Source: Ensifer sp. LC11
GTDB taxonomy: Bacteria; Pseudomonadota; Alphaproteobacteria; Rhizobiales; Rhizobiaceae
Direction of reading: 5' to 3'
DNA length: 64,000 bases
Assembly: GCF_001695835.1 (NCBI RefSeq)
Contig: NZ_MBSO01000012.1
Span: 124,001-188,000 of the forward strand
Part shown: positions 1-7,830 of the stretch, piece after piece
Layout of the letters: each line of letters starts with the position of its first letter
Numbering within the stretch: position 1 is the stretch's first letter
The notes under the pieces: generated by a model
What the model saw: only the letters and a program-made list of their open reading frames with translations
The model's database searches: none
Told to the model about the DNA's origin: nothing
Made by a program: the position numbers and the translations under genes

Positions 1-50
1 CGATGCTTTAAGCCATCGTCGGCGAAGAGCTTTTGATCAAGGGAATAATG

Positions 51-392
51 ATGGCTGAAACTATTGAATTTGCTGATTTCGAGCGCGTAGACATTCGCGT
101 CGGCACGATCGTCGAGGCCGAGCCCTTTCCGGAAGCGCGCAAGCCGGCCTTCAAGTTGAAGATCGATTTCGGCCCGGAGATCGGCATAAAAAAGTCATCA
201 GCCCAAATCACGGTTCACTATCGTCCGGAGGAACTCGTCGGGCGGCAGGTTCTGGGCGTGGTCAATTTCCCGCCGCGTCAGATCGGCCCTGTCCGCTCCG
301 AGGTGCTGACGCTGGGCTTTGAAGACGAGGCCGGCGCGATCGTGCTGGCTGCCACCGAACGGCCGATCCCCAACGGCAAGAAATTGATGTGA
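51..392 (+). CDS. csaA: CsaA-like tRNA-binding-domain chaperone
   Basis: A 113-residue protein made of one OB-fold tRNA-binding domain, the usual size of CsaA, a homodimeric export-related chaperone in the cytosol. Visible family signatures are VDIRVGTIVEAEPFPEARKP near the N-terminus, the SSAQIT stretch, and the PPRQIGPVRSEVL segment near the middle. The start was placed at the second of two adjacent ATGs because an AAGGGA ribosome site lies 6 bases before it. An ATG three bases earlier and an upstream TTG are also possible. The stop overlaps the GTG of the next gene (GTGA), so the two are probably co-transcribed. The family assignment is strong; the chaperone role is by homology only. Confidence 0.9.
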   Translation: MAETIEFADFERVDIRVGTIVEAEPFPEARKPAFKLKIDFGPEIGIKKSSAQITVHYRPEELVGRQVLGVVNFPPRQIGPVRSEVLTLGFEDEAGAIVLAATERPIPNGKKLM

Positions 393-961
393 CCCCAATG
401 AACATTGCTTTCGAAGTGATCCCCGAGCGCGTCAAGGTTTCCTGCCTTTGGCGCGCCGCCGATGCCGCGCGCGACTGGCGCGCAAGTCACGTGCTTTCGC
501 TGCTCGACCCGGAGCTGCCGGATGCCAATGTCCCTGTTATCGCCGGTGCCGATCATCGGGTCGTGCGCATGCGCGACCAGGAAAACCTCAACGCCACCCG
601 GCATTTCCCGGATCTGGTGCTCGAGGTGTTCGAGGCGATGCGCCCGGCGGCGGAGAATTCGTCGAGCCGCATCCTCGTACATTGCCACGCCGGCGTCAGC
701 CGCTCCACGGCCTTTGCCTATGGACTGATCGCCCATCAGCTTGGCGCCGGTCGCGAGGAGGATGCCTTTCGGGCGCTGCTGACGATCACGCGCAAGCCCT
801 GGCCGAACCGTCGGATCATCGAGATCCTCGACGCCGCCCTCGGCCGCGAGGGTCGGCTGCTCACGCCGCTCGACGTGATGCGCGCCCGCCACCCGCGCCG
901 CATCGACGCCTGGCATCGCTTCAACGAACGGCGCGGCCTTACCTCGATCTATCAGCGTTAG
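389..961 (+). CDS. Dual-specificity/tyrosine phosphatase-like protein
   Basis: A 190-residue cytosolic protein carrying the cysteine phosphatase P-loop HCHAGVSRS (Cys99, Arg105; CX5R), preceded by a predicted beta strand RILV as in protein tyrosine phosphatases. The C-terminal part contains KPWPNRRIIEILD, common in rhizobial members. The GTG start overlaps the stop of the csaA-like gene by 4 bases; an ATG three codons later (398) is an equally plausible start. The substrate cannot be told from the sequence. The following gene is convergent and only 8 bases away, so this pair probably forms its own short operon. Confidence 0.85.
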   Translation: MTPMNIAFEVIPERVKVSCLWRAADAARDWRASHVLSLLDPELPDANVPVIAGADHRVVRMRDQENLNATRHFPDLVLEVFEAMRPAAENSSSRILVHCHAGVSRSTAFAYGLIAHQLGAGREEDAFRALLTITRKPWPNRRIIEILDAALGREGRLLTPLDVMRARHPRRIDAWHRFNERRGLTSIYQR

Positions 962-969
962 TTTAGCGC

Positions 970-1473
970 TCACGCGTCGGGCAACAGGCTGTCGGCATAG
1001 CGTTTGAGCGAACGGTTGTAGCGGGGGAGGTGCCGCGACAGGCTGCCGAGCGCGAGACCGGCTGCCTCCCCGGCGCGACCGGCATCGACCAGGCACAGGG
1101 CAAGGAAGGCGCTGACCGCGTCGTCGAGCTCGTCCGACGGTTTGGCCCGCTCGGCCGTAAGCAGGGCAATGCCCTCGTCAACACGGCCAAGATTGCGCAG
1201 GGTGCTGGCGAGCTGGATGGTGGCGCGCCGCCGGCGAATGCCCGCAAGACCGCCCTCCAGAGCCTGCCGGTAAAGCTGCTCGGCCCCCGCCTCGTGGCCG
1301 GTCGAGTCCTGTGCCGACGCCCTTTCGAACAGGCCGATGGCGTGGCCTGCCGGAAGCTCGGCCGCAAGCGTATCGATGCGGACAATGAAGGTTTCGGGGT
1401 CGACCGTGTCGAAGACCGCCCAAAGTTCGGCAAGCCGCCGTTCCCAATCACTCCAGTCGAAAGCGCCTGACAT
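970..1473 (-). CDS. Tetratricopeptide-repeat (TPR) protein
   Basis: A 167-residue soluble protein built from alpha-helical repeats with the TPR spacing of small and large residues, for example in HEAGAEQLYRQALEGGL, RRRATIQLASTLRNLGRVDE and DAVSAFLALCLVDAGRAGEA. It begins with FDWSDWERRLAELWAVFD, and this resembles the small pfam TPR_5 type proteins of Rhizobiales. There is no signal peptide or membrane segment. It lies convergent to the phosphatase gene and downstream of the histidine kinase on the same strand. Probable protein-protein interaction scaffold; function otherwise unknown. Confidence 0.75.
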   Translation of the reverse strand: MSGAFDWSDWERRLAELWAVFDTVDPETFIVRIDTLAAELPAGHAIGLFERASAQDSTGHEAGAEQLYRQALEGGLAGIRRRRATIQLASTLRNLGRVDEGIALLTAERAKPSDELDDAVSAFLALCLVDAGRAGEAAGLALGSLSRHLPRYNRSLKRYADSLLPDA

Positions 1474-1529
1474 CGCCCACTCCCTCGGTCCGTCTTCCGG
1501 GCGAGCAGTGCCCCGTCAGCAGGTGGACG

Positions 1530-2912
1530 TCAAGCCGGAACGCGAACCGTCGCTCTCAGCCCGCCGAGCGGGCTGTCGCCAAGGGTCACATTGCCGCCGT
1601 GGCTGCGGGCAATGTCGCGGGCGATGGCAAGGCCAAGACCGGTGCCCGAGCTGTCAAGGTTGCGCGCCTCATCGAGCCGGAAGAACGGCTTGAACACGTC
1701 TTCGCGGGATCGTTCGGGGATGCCCGGGCCGTCGTCGTCGATGGTGATGGTGATCCACTTGGCGCTGTGGCGGGCGTCGATGTTGACGGTGCTGGCGTAG
1801 CGATAAGCGTTCGAGGCGAGATTGGCGACCAGACGGGTAAAGGCGTTCGGCCGGACCCGAACCTCGTCCTCGCCCTCGACGGAGGTCGTCAGGGACTTGC
1901 CGAGAAGCTCGGCCTCCGCCGCCAGCCGAACCATCAGGTCGCTGAGCTTGAGGTGGCCGACATCTTCTTCCGCCTCGCCGCGGGCAAAGGCGATGTAGCC
2001 TTCGAGCATATTCTGCATATCCTCGACGTCCTGGTTGAGGCCTTCGAGATCCGGGTTGTTGCCGGCAAGTGCCAGCTGAAGCTTGAAGCGGGTAAGGATG
2101 GTCCTGAGATCATGGCTGACGCCGGTGAGCATCGCGGTACGTTGTTCGATCTGGCGTTCGATCCGCTCTCGCATCAGGATGAAGGCGAGACCGGCACGGC
2201 GGATCTCGTCGGCGCCGCGTGGCGCGAAGTCGTCGATCTTCTGGCCCTTGCCGAAGCTTTCGGCCGCCTTGGTCAACGCCAGGATCGGCCGGATCTGGCC
2301 GCGCAGGAACAGGATGGCGATCGTCAGCAGCACCAGCGACGCCGCAACCATCCAGACGAGGAAGATGTGGGTGTTCGACGCATAGGCCTGATTGCGCCGG
2401 GCGTAGACCCGAAGGATGCGTCCGTCGTCAAGCTTGATGCGGATTTCGACGAGCTTCGAATTGCCGACGGTATCGATCCAGAAGGGGCGGCGGACCTGAT
2501 TGGAGATCTCTTCGCCAAGGATCTGGTCGAGAATTTCCAAGAAGGGGCTTGGGCGCGGCGGTGGCAGTTCGCCGGGCGGATCCACCGAAATGTTGAGATC
2601 GAGCTGATCACGGGCAATGCGAATGATCTCGGCGATGTCCCGGTCGGCGGGGAAGGTGTCGATCAGGTCGACGATCGCGGCGATGTCGCCCGTCACCGCC
2701 GCCGAAAGGCGCTGCGTCACCAATTGCCAGTGGCGCTCCATGAAGATGAAGGCGACCACCGACTGCAGGAGCACCATGGGAATGATGACGATGAGCAGCG
2801 AGCGGGCATAAAGGCCCATGGGCAGGCGGCGGCGCAGCCAGCGGGTGAAGCGCCTCCAGGCGTTTTCGCTCGAGCCGGTTGCCCCGCGCTCTGTGCCGTC
2901 AAAGCTTGCCAT
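1530..2912 (-). CDS. Sensor histidine kinase (EnvZ-like), partner of PetR-type regulator
   Basis: A 460-residue inner-membrane histidine kinase. Order: cytosolic N-terminus, transmembrane segment about 38-58, periplasmic sensor region about 59-180, second transmembrane segment about 183-204, HAMP linker, HisKA with GVSHDLRT (phosphoacceptor His267), then HATPase_c with N box NLASNAY (365-371), G1 DDDGPG (392-397) and G2 GTGLGLAI (423-430). All catalytic motifs are intact. It begins 32 bases after the response regulator stop in the same direction, so the two almost certainly form a cognate pair. The inducing signal is not visible from the sequence. Confidence 0.93.
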   Translation of the reverse strand: MASFDGTERGATGSSENAWRRFTRWLRRRLPMGLYARSLLIVIIPMVLLQSVVAFIFMERHWQLVTQRLSAAVTGDIAAIVDLIDTFPADRDIAEIIRIARDQLDLNISVDPPGELPPPRPSPFLEILDQILGEEISNQVRRPFWIDTVGNSKLVEIRIKLDDGRILRVYARRNQAYASNTHIFLVWMVAASLVLLTIAILFLRGQIRPILALTKAAESFGKGQKIDDFAPRGADEIRRAGLAFILMRERIERQIEQRTAMLTGVSHDLRTILTRFKLQLALAGNNPDLEGLNQDVEDMQNMLEGYIAFARGEAEEDVGHLKLSDLMVRLAAEAELLGKSLTTSVEGEDEVRVRPNAFTRLVANLASNAYRYASTVNIDARHSAKWITITIDDDGPGIPERSREDVFKPFFRLDEARNLDSSGTGLGLAIARDIARSHGGNVTLGDSPLGGLRATVRVPA

Positions 2913-2944
2913 GGTTTGCCGCGCTCATCGAAGGGCCTGCCAAT

Positions 2945-3646
2945 TCAATCCACACTCAGCCGGTAGCCGATACCGCGCACCGTTTGCAACCACACGGGGT
3001 TGGACGGATCATCCTCTATCTTGCGCCGGAGGCGGTTGATCTGCACGTCGATCGTGCGCTCACCCACCTCGGCGTCGTCGCCGATCAGCTCGTGGCGCGG
3101 GATGGTCTCGCCGGCGCGTTGCGAAAAGAGCGTCATGATCTCCTGCTCGCGGTCGGTGAGGCGAATGTGATCGGCGCCGCGCCGAAGCTCCTTGCGCACC
3201 ACCGAGAAGGTGTAGGGACCGAAGATCACCTGGTCGACCTTGGGCGCCTGGGCCGGCTGGTTGCGGCGCAGGATATTGTTGATGCGCAGCACCAGTTCCC
3301 GCGGTTCGAAGGGCTTCGACAGGTAATCGTCGGCTCCGGCCTCCAGACCTTCGATGCGGGAGTTCGATTCCGCCAGTGCCGTCAGCATCAGGATCGGCAC
3401 GGTCTTGATCTGACGCAGGCTATGGGTCAGCGAGATGCCGCTTTCGCCCGGCATCATCACGTCGACGATCAGGAGGTCGAAGTCGAGGCCGACGAGCTTG
3501 CGTCGCGCCTCGTCCGCGTCCGACGCGGTCGTCACGCGAAATCCCTGTTCGACCAGATAGCGGTTCAGGAGATCGCGAATGCGCCTGTCGTCGTCAACGA
3601 CCAGGAGGTGAGCCGCATCGTCCGAGACAGTCGCTTTTGTCGTCAT
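2945..3646 (-). CDS. petR: OmpR-family response regulator (PetR-like)
   Basis: A 233-residue response regulator. The receiver domain occupies about 12-125 with the acidic pocket DDD (18-20), phosphoacceptor Asp62 in LLIVDVMMPG, and Lys111 in SKPFEP. A winged-helix OmpR DNA-binding domain follows at about 140-230, ending in TVRGIGYRLSVD. Length and neighbourhood (a MarR gene directly upstream, a kinase directly downstream) match the petP-petR arrangement first described in Rhodobacter, where the genes affect expression of electron transport components; in rhizobia the role is less clear. The symbol is assigned on this synteny and is the less certain part of the call. Confidence 0.93.
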   Translation of the reverse strand: MTTKATVSDDAAHLLVVDDDRRIRDLLNRYLVEQGFRVTTASDADEARRKLVGLDFDLLIVDVMMPGESGISLTHSLRQIKTVPILMLTALAESNSRIEGLEAGADDYLSKPFEPRELVLRINNILRRNQPAQAPKVDQVIFGPYTFSVVRKELRRGADHIRLTDREQEIMTLFSQRAGETIPRHELIGDDAEVGERTIDVQINRLRRKIEDDPSNPVWLQTVRGIGYRLSVD

Positions 3647-3703
3647 TCCATGCTTCCCCAGTGGCTGCGCTTTCCCGGTGGCCCGCCCGCGGCGGGTCTC
3701 GTG

Positions 3704-4183
3704 TCAGTCTTCGGCGTTGTTCTTCATGCCGGCCAGAAAGCGCTTGACGGTTTCCCGCGCGCCCGGACCGGTCCTTGCCAATGCATCGGCTATGCGGCGG
3801 GACTGTGGCTCGGCAAGCGCACGCGCCAGCGCCTGGCCTTCCTCCGTGGTATAGAGCATGCGCTGACGCCGGTCTTCCGGTCCGGTCTCCTGGCGGATAT
3901 AGCCCGAGTCGATCAGTTGCTTGAGCACGCGCGCGAGGCTCTGCTTGGTGATCTTCAGCGTGTCCAGGAGGTCGGCGACGGTCATGCCCGGCTCCCGATC
4001 GACGAAGTGCACGACGCGGTGATGCGCCCGCCCGAAGCCGCTCTTTTCAAGGATCGCGTCAGGGTCGGAGGTGAAGTCGCGATAGGCGAAGAAGAGCAGC
4101 TCGATGATCTCGAAATCGATCGTGTCGTCATCGGCGGCGGCATCAGTGAGATACCGGGTGTTCTCTTTGGATTGGCCGGCCAC
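3704..4183 (-). CDS. petP: MarR-family transcriptional regulator (PetP-like)
   Basis: A 159-residue winged-helix regulator of the MarR family. The helix-turn-helix and wing are seen in MTVADLLDTLKITKQSLARVLKQL followed by DSGYIRQETGPEDRRQRMLYTTEEG, the classic DxRxR wing. It is the first gene of the petP-petR-kinase operon, 57 bases upstream of petR, and divergent from ilvE. The intergenic AT-rich region contains candidate operator repeats, so autoregulation is likely but unproven. The ATG at 4183 is followed directly by the family N-terminus; no better start is visible. Confidence 0.88.
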   Translation of the reverse strand: MAGQSKENTRYLTDAAADDDTIDFEIIELLFFAYRDFTSDPDAILEKSGFGRAHHRVVHFVDREPGMTVADLLDTLKITKQSLARVLKQLIDSGYIRQETGPEDRRQRMLYTTEEGQALARALAEPQSRRIADALARTGPGARETVKRFLAGMKNNAED

Positions 4184-4236
4184 GCGGTCATTTCCTTTCA
4201 GCCAGATTGCAACTTGCGAAACAATCGGAAAAATAC

Positions 4237-4251
4237 GTCAGCTTTATTGAC
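4237..4251. promoter_or_regulatory. Candidate operator between petP and ilvE
   Basis: An inverted repeat GTCA-N7-TGAC sits in the AT-rich divergent intergenic region just upstream of the MarR gene, within a run that also has promoter-like AT stretches. MarR regulators usually bind short palindromes of this kind overlapping their own promoter. The repeat is short, so chance is possible. Confidence 0.25.
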
Positions 4252-4452
4252 ATATTTTTACCGCGTCGTTAGCGTCCATGCTCGGTAAGCGAGACATTTG
4301 GCGTTAGCAACACCTTCGAAAGGATATGCCGCGCCGTTCCGATCGCAAATCCAAAATCACGAAATTGAATTTTCCCTCAATCAGTTTGCCGATAGACTGA
4401 AAGCGGGACCATAATCAACAAGAATGGCGTAGATGCGCCGGAGGATAACACC

Positions 4453-5343
4453 ATGGCAGCGGTTCCTTTTGATCAGTTGGACGGAGAAATCTGGTTCAAC
4501 GGCGAATTCGTCGCGTGGAAGGACGCCAAGGTGCATGTGCTGACCCATGGTCTGCACTATGCGAGCGCCGTGTTCGAAGGCGAGCGCGCCTATGGCGGAC
4601 GCATCTTCAAGCTGACGGAACATAACCAGCGCCTGCATCAGTCGGCTGATATCCTCGGCTTCAAGATTCCCTATTCGGTGGAAGAACTGGATGCCGCCAG
4701 CGTCGAGCTCCTGAAGCGCCAGGGCCTCTCGGAGGCTTATGTGCGGCCGATAGCCTGGCGCGGCAGCGAAAGCATGGGCGTTTCGGCACAGAACAATCGC
4801 ATCAATGTTGCCATCGCCATCTGGCAATGGGGCAGCTATTTCAACCCGGCGGAGAAGCTGAAGGGCATCCGTCTCGATATTGCCGAGTATCGCCGCCCGG
4901 ACCCGCAGACGGCGCCGTCGAAGTCCAAGGCAGCGGGCCTCTACATGATCTGCACCATCTCCAAACACGCTGCGGAAGCCAAGGGCTATGCGGACGCGAT
5001 GATGCTCGACTATCGCGGCCGGGTGGCCGAGGCGACCGGTGCCAATATCTTCTTCGTCAAGGACGGCGTCATCCACACGCCGGTGCCGGATTGCTTCCTC
5101 GACGGCATCACCCGCCGCACGGTGATCGAGCTTGCCAAGCGCCGCGGTTATGAGGTGGTCGAGCGGACCATCATGCCGGAGGAGCTTTCCGGCTTTTCCG
5201 AATGCTTCCTCACCGGTTCGGCCGCCGAGGTGACGCCGGTCTCCGAGATCGGTCCCTATCGCTTCACGCCGGCGACGATCTGCGAGACGCTGATGAACGA
5301 CTACATGAAGGAAGTCTACCCGGTCGCCGCGGCGGCCGCGTAA
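4453..5343 (+). CDS. ilvE: Branched-chain amino acid aminotransferase
   Basis: A 296-residue class IV PLP aminotransferase that catalyses the last step of valine, leucine and isoleucine synthesis (or the first step of their breakdown) in the cytosol. Signatures are GLHYASAVFEGERAYGG near residue 35, the PLP-lysine region PSKSKAAGLYM, and VAEATGANIFFVKDGVIHTP followed by FLDGITRRTVIELAKRRG. The length is typical. The ATG is preceded by AGGATAACACC. It is divergent from petP and followed by a strong hairpin terminator, so it is probably monocistronic. Confidence 0.95.
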   Translation: MAAVPFDQLDGEIWFNGEFVAWKDAKVHVLTHGLHYASAVFEGERAYGGRIFKLTEHNQRLHQSADILGFKIPYSVEELDAASVELLKRQGLSEAYVRPIAWRGSESMGVSAQNNRINVAIAIWQWGSYFNPAEKLKGIRLDIAEYRRPDPQTAPSKSKAAGLYMICTISKHAAEAKGYADAMMLDYRGRVAEATGANIFFVKDGVIHTPVPDCFLDGITRRTVIELAKRRGYEVVERTIMPEELSGFSECFLTGSAAEVTPVSEIGPYRFTPATICETLMNDYMKEVYPVAAAAA

Positions 5344-5367
5344 CCCCCTCACTGCTATCTGATGCGG

Positions 5368-5392
5368 AAAAGGCGGCCATGGGCCGCCTTTT
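5368..5392. terminator. Bidirectional hairpin terminator
   Basis: Perfect inverted repeat AAAAGGCGGCC-ATG-GGCCGCCTTTT located 25 bases after the ilvE stop. The A/T tails on both sides let it end transcripts from ilvE on the plus strand and from the small gene at 5418-5684 on the minus strand. Confidence 0.85.
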
Positions 5393-5417
5393 GTCTTGCT
5401 CGGATATGATCGCAGAG

Positions 5418-5684
5418 TTAGGCGGTCTTCCCCAAGAACTGCCCGACGATTCCGCTCAGCACGCCGCCGCCGACGAGGCCGCCGATGGCTTGCATGGCAA
5501 GGCCCGTTGCGGCTGCTTCGCCACCGAGCATCTGGATGAGGAAGCCTCCGCCCAGGCCGCCGATGGCGCCGACGATGGTCCGTGCGACGACACCGAAAGC
5601 CTGCTGCTTCAAGACTGCGCTGGCCGCGTTGCCGCCGGCCGCCCCCGCGATCAACTGGGTAATGATAGGCATTAATGCTTCCAT
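5418..5684 (-). CDS. Small glycine/alanine-rich membrane protein
   Basis: An 88-residue protein, almost entirely small and hydrophobic residues, with two or three glycine-zipper-like segments (GGNAASAVLKQQ, GAIGGLGGGFLIQMLGG, AIGGLVGGGVLSGIVGQFLG). A GGAGGG ribosome site lies 4 bases before the ATG, which supports expression. I do not recognise a named family with certainty; similar glycine-rich small proteins occur in other Rhizobiales. It shares the bidirectional terminator with ilvE. Probably inserted in or associated with the inner membrane. Confidence 0.65.
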   Translation of the reverse strand: MEALMPIITQLIAGAAGGNAASAVLKQQAFGVVARTIVGAIGGLGGGFLIQMLGGEAAATGLAMQAIGGLVGGGVLSGIVGQFLGKTA

Positions 5685-5994
5685 TGATCCCTCCGTGTCG
5701 TGGCGCGTCGTGGACGGGCCACCAAAAGCCGATGATCCGGCTCAAACAGGGTGAGACCGATTTTGAACTCTGTCAATTTGACCGCGCGATGCCGGCGCCG
5801 ACAGAACGTTTTGGTTGTTGAAATAGCCAGTTTTGGCAGCGCAAACGGCTCAAAAAGGGGAAGTGGGGCCGTCAGGACAACATCGGTTGCATCAATGACC
5901 GCAATTTCCGGGGGATTATCGTGAGTGATTCGCGCCCCGCTCGGTGCGGACGCATGAGCCTCCGGCGGCTCCTGGCCGCCGGAGCGTGGGGTCA
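5685..5994. other. Intergenic region, no gene seen
   Basis: About 310 bases upstream of the small membrane protein gene and downstream of the SH3-domain gene. No supported coding region, tRNA or strong hairpin was found. It should hold the promoter of the minus-strand small gene. Confidence 0.4.
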
Positions 5995-6618
5995 TCAACG
6001 ATAGACGTAGACGATGCGTCGCGTTGCCGGTTCGACCAGCACCGGCTGGCCGTTGATGTTGACATAGTCGTAGTTGTAGTCCGGCACGCGATGGACGGCC
6101 ACGGTTTCGGGAAGTTCTGCTCCGAGCACCACCTCGCCGTCGAGATAGACGGTCTCACCAGGATTTGTGGTGATATAGGTACGCACGTTGTCGGGCGGTG
6201 CGATCGGGTCGATCTGCTCGACCGGACCGATCAGTTCGTCGCCGCTGCTGACGATAACGGGGTCATTGGGCTGGGCCTCGTAGGTGACGGCCGGAATGGC
6301 CAGATCGGCGCGGCGCTCCTGGACAACGACGGCCGAGCCGCCAAGGTCCGTGGTCAGATATTGCGCGTAGACCCAACCGCGTACGCCATTGACATCGATG
6401 CGGCACCATTTGCTGCCTTCGATGCAGCCATCGATGACTGCGGTGCTGCCACGGGCCGCCAGGCCGACTGTTGGATATTGTGGCCCCGGACCCGTGCGGA
6501 TGTTGAGATCCGTCACCGTCGTCGCGGTCATGGCTGCAAAGGCGGACGGCAGGCCGATCGCCAGCACCAAACCCGCGGCCGCAGTGGCGCGCAACAGGGG
6601 GCGGGTAAGTTTCACCAT
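5995..6618 (-). CDS. Secreted SH3b-domain protein
   Basis: A 207-residue exported protein. A signal peptide is visible (KLTRPLLRATAAAGLVLAIG then PSAFA), followed by a bacterial SH3 domain at about 30-95 with the hallmark LNIRTGPGPQYPTVG and GWVYAQYL. The second half is acidic and ends in PVLVEPATRRIVYVYR, which resembles the DUF1236 type of rhizobial envelope proteins. GAGGAG lies 7 bases before the chosen ATG; an adjacent ATG at 6621 is equally possible. SH3b domains usually bind peptidoglycan, so an envelope role is likely. Divergent from a possible small gene at 6768. Confidence 0.85.
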   Translation of the reverse strand: MVKLTRPLLRATAAAGLVLAIGLPSAFAAMTATTVTDLNIRTGPGPQYPTVGLAARGSTAVIDGCIEGSKWCRIDVNGVRGWVYAQYLTTDLGGSAVVVQERRADLAIPAVTYEAQPNDPVIVSSGDELIGPVEQIDPIAPPDNVRTYITTNPGETVYLDGEVVLGAELPETVAVHRVPDYNYDYVNINGQPVLVEPATRRIVYVYR

Positions 6619-6767
6619 CATCTTTCTCCTCTTATTGGTGAGGGCGAAACGCTGCCTGCGCGTGGATGTTCCCCCGGGAACGTCACGAAATGTGACGCCG
6701 TGACATGGTGGCGCCGTTGCCGCACCCGGGGAGCCAGGCGAGCAGGCGGCAGGAGAGGGGACGAAAA

Positions 6768-6932
6768 ATGCAGGGTAACCAACCAGATCAGAACGATGCG
6801 ACCGCACGCGGCCTCAAGCCGGTTGTCCGGATCGTCGTTGCTGCCGAACTCGCCATTTCGGCGCTGCTGATGACGACCGTGCAATGGCCGGCGCCGCAGC
6901 CCCCCACCGCCCAAATCGCCGTTCTGCGCTGA
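6768..6932 (+). CDS. Possible small single-pass membrane protein
   Basis: A 54-residue open frame with a strong ribosome site (GGAGAGGGG, 7-8 bases before ATG) and one hydrophobic segment (VVRIVVAAELAISALLM) between a polar N-terminus and a proline-rich tail. It is divergent from the SH3-domain gene. No family is recognised. Support comes only from the ribosome site and the composition, so it may be spurious. Confidence 0.4.
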   Translation: MQGNQPDQNDATARGLKPVVRIVVAAELAISALLMTTVQWPAPQPPTAQIAVLR

Positions 6933-6976
6933 TTGGCGCTGTCACGGGCGTCAATTGCCGCTATAGGAAAGAGAGA

Positions 6977-7071
6977 CTGCAGCGCCGCGTTTCCTAAAGG
7001 ATGCGTGAAGGGTGCTGCAGAACTTCGAAGTCCTGCATGTTTTGTCCTTCAATCCAAAAGGAAACATGCAG
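6977..7071. repeat. Two-hairpin intergenic repeat, copy A
   Basis: Hairpin 1 spans 6977-7020 with outer arms CTGCAGC and GCTGCAG around a smaller inner palindrome. A linker of 12 bases with CTTCGAA follows. Hairpin 2 spans 7033-7071 with arms CTGCATG and CATGCAG plus further pairing inside. Its layout matches copy B at 37012-37118, including an identical 44-base length of hairpin 1, though the arm sequences differ. Elements like this are scattered between genes in rhizobial chromosomes. Confidence 0.7.
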
Positions 7072-7095
7072 TGGATCCTATTGAGGCGGACGCGC

Positions 7096-7791
7096 ATGTT
7101 ACAGGCGGGCATCATCCCGGTTACCCATTTCGAGCAGAATTGCACGGTGCTGTTCGACAGCGAAACCAAGGAAGGCGTGATCGTCGATCCCGGTGGCGAT
7201 GTCGATATCATTCTGCAGGCGGTTCGCGAAAACGGCATCACGCTGAAGGCGATCTGGATTACCCATGGCCATATCGACCATGCCGGCGGCGCCAAGGAGC
7301 TGAAGGACGCGCTCGGGCTCGAGATCATCGGCCCGCACAAGGACGACCTGCCGCTGCTCGAAAGGCTCGAGAGCCAGGCGGAACGCTTCGGTCTCGCGAT
7401 GAAGGTTCAGAACGTCATTCCCGATCGCTGGCTCGAAGAGGGCGACACCGTGTCCTTTGGCGAACACGTCTTCGAAGTTCTGCATTGCCCGGGCCATGCA
7501 CCGGGGCATGTCGTCTACTTCAACCGGGCGCAGAACTTTGCCCATGTCGGCGACGTGCTCTTCCATGGCTCCATCGGTCGCACCGACCTGCCGGGCGGCA
7601 ATCATCAGCAATTGCTCGATTCGATCCGCGACAAGATCCTGCCGCTTGGAGACAATGTCGGTTTCATCTGCGGTCACGGCCCGGGCGGCCAGATCGGCGA
7701 GGAGCGCCGCACCAATCCCTATCTGCGCGGTCTCACGCCGCCGGAACAGGTCGCATCGACGACCCGGAACAACAAAACGCAAGGCTCGTGA
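7096..7791 (+). CDS. Metallo-beta-lactamase-fold hydrolase (glyoxalase II-like)
   Basis: A 231-residue single-domain metallo-beta-lactamase-fold enzyme. The two-metal signature THGHIDHAGG (HxHxDH), the later CPGHAPGHVVYF and the final histidine in FICGHGPGG are present, as is HVGDVLFHGSIGRTDLPGG, typical of the small GloB-like hydrolases. These enzymes cleave thioesters such as S-lactoylglutathione, but the C-terminal helical domain of true glyoxalase II is absent. The ATG at 7096 has GAGGCGGA 5 bases upstream. The stop codon lies in the loop of a terminator. Confidence 0.9.
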   Translation: MLQAGIIPVTHFEQNCTVLFDSETKEGVIVDPGGDVDIILQAVRENGITLKAIWITHGHIDHAGGAKELKDALGLEIIGPHKDDLPLLERLESQAERFGLAMKVQNVIPDRWLEEGDTVSFGEHVFEVLHCPGHAPGHVVYFNRAQNFAHVGDVLFHGSIGRTDLPGGNHQQLLDSIRDKILPLGDNVGFICGHGPGGQIGEERRTNPYLRGLTPPEQVASTTRNNKTQGS

Positions 7792-7808
7792 GAGCCTTGC
7801 GTTTTGTT
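7771..7808. terminator. Bidirectional terminator overlapping a stop codon
   Basis: A perfect 17-base-pair inverted repeat (left arm 7771-7787, right arm 7792-7808) with a 4-base loop GTGA that contains the TGA stop of the preceding hydrolase. A/T tails on both sides suit it to both that gene and the convergent BA14K gene. Confidence 0.88.
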
Positions 7809-7830
7809 GTCTCGACCTGTCCTGGCCTGA

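Noticed and set aside
1599-2966. 455-codon plus-strand frame
   Set aside because: Antisense to the histidine kinase gene, which has all its motifs on the minus strand.
4381-5745. 454-codon minus-strand frame
   Set aside because: Antisense to ilvE and the small membrane gene; composition is typical of shadow frames.
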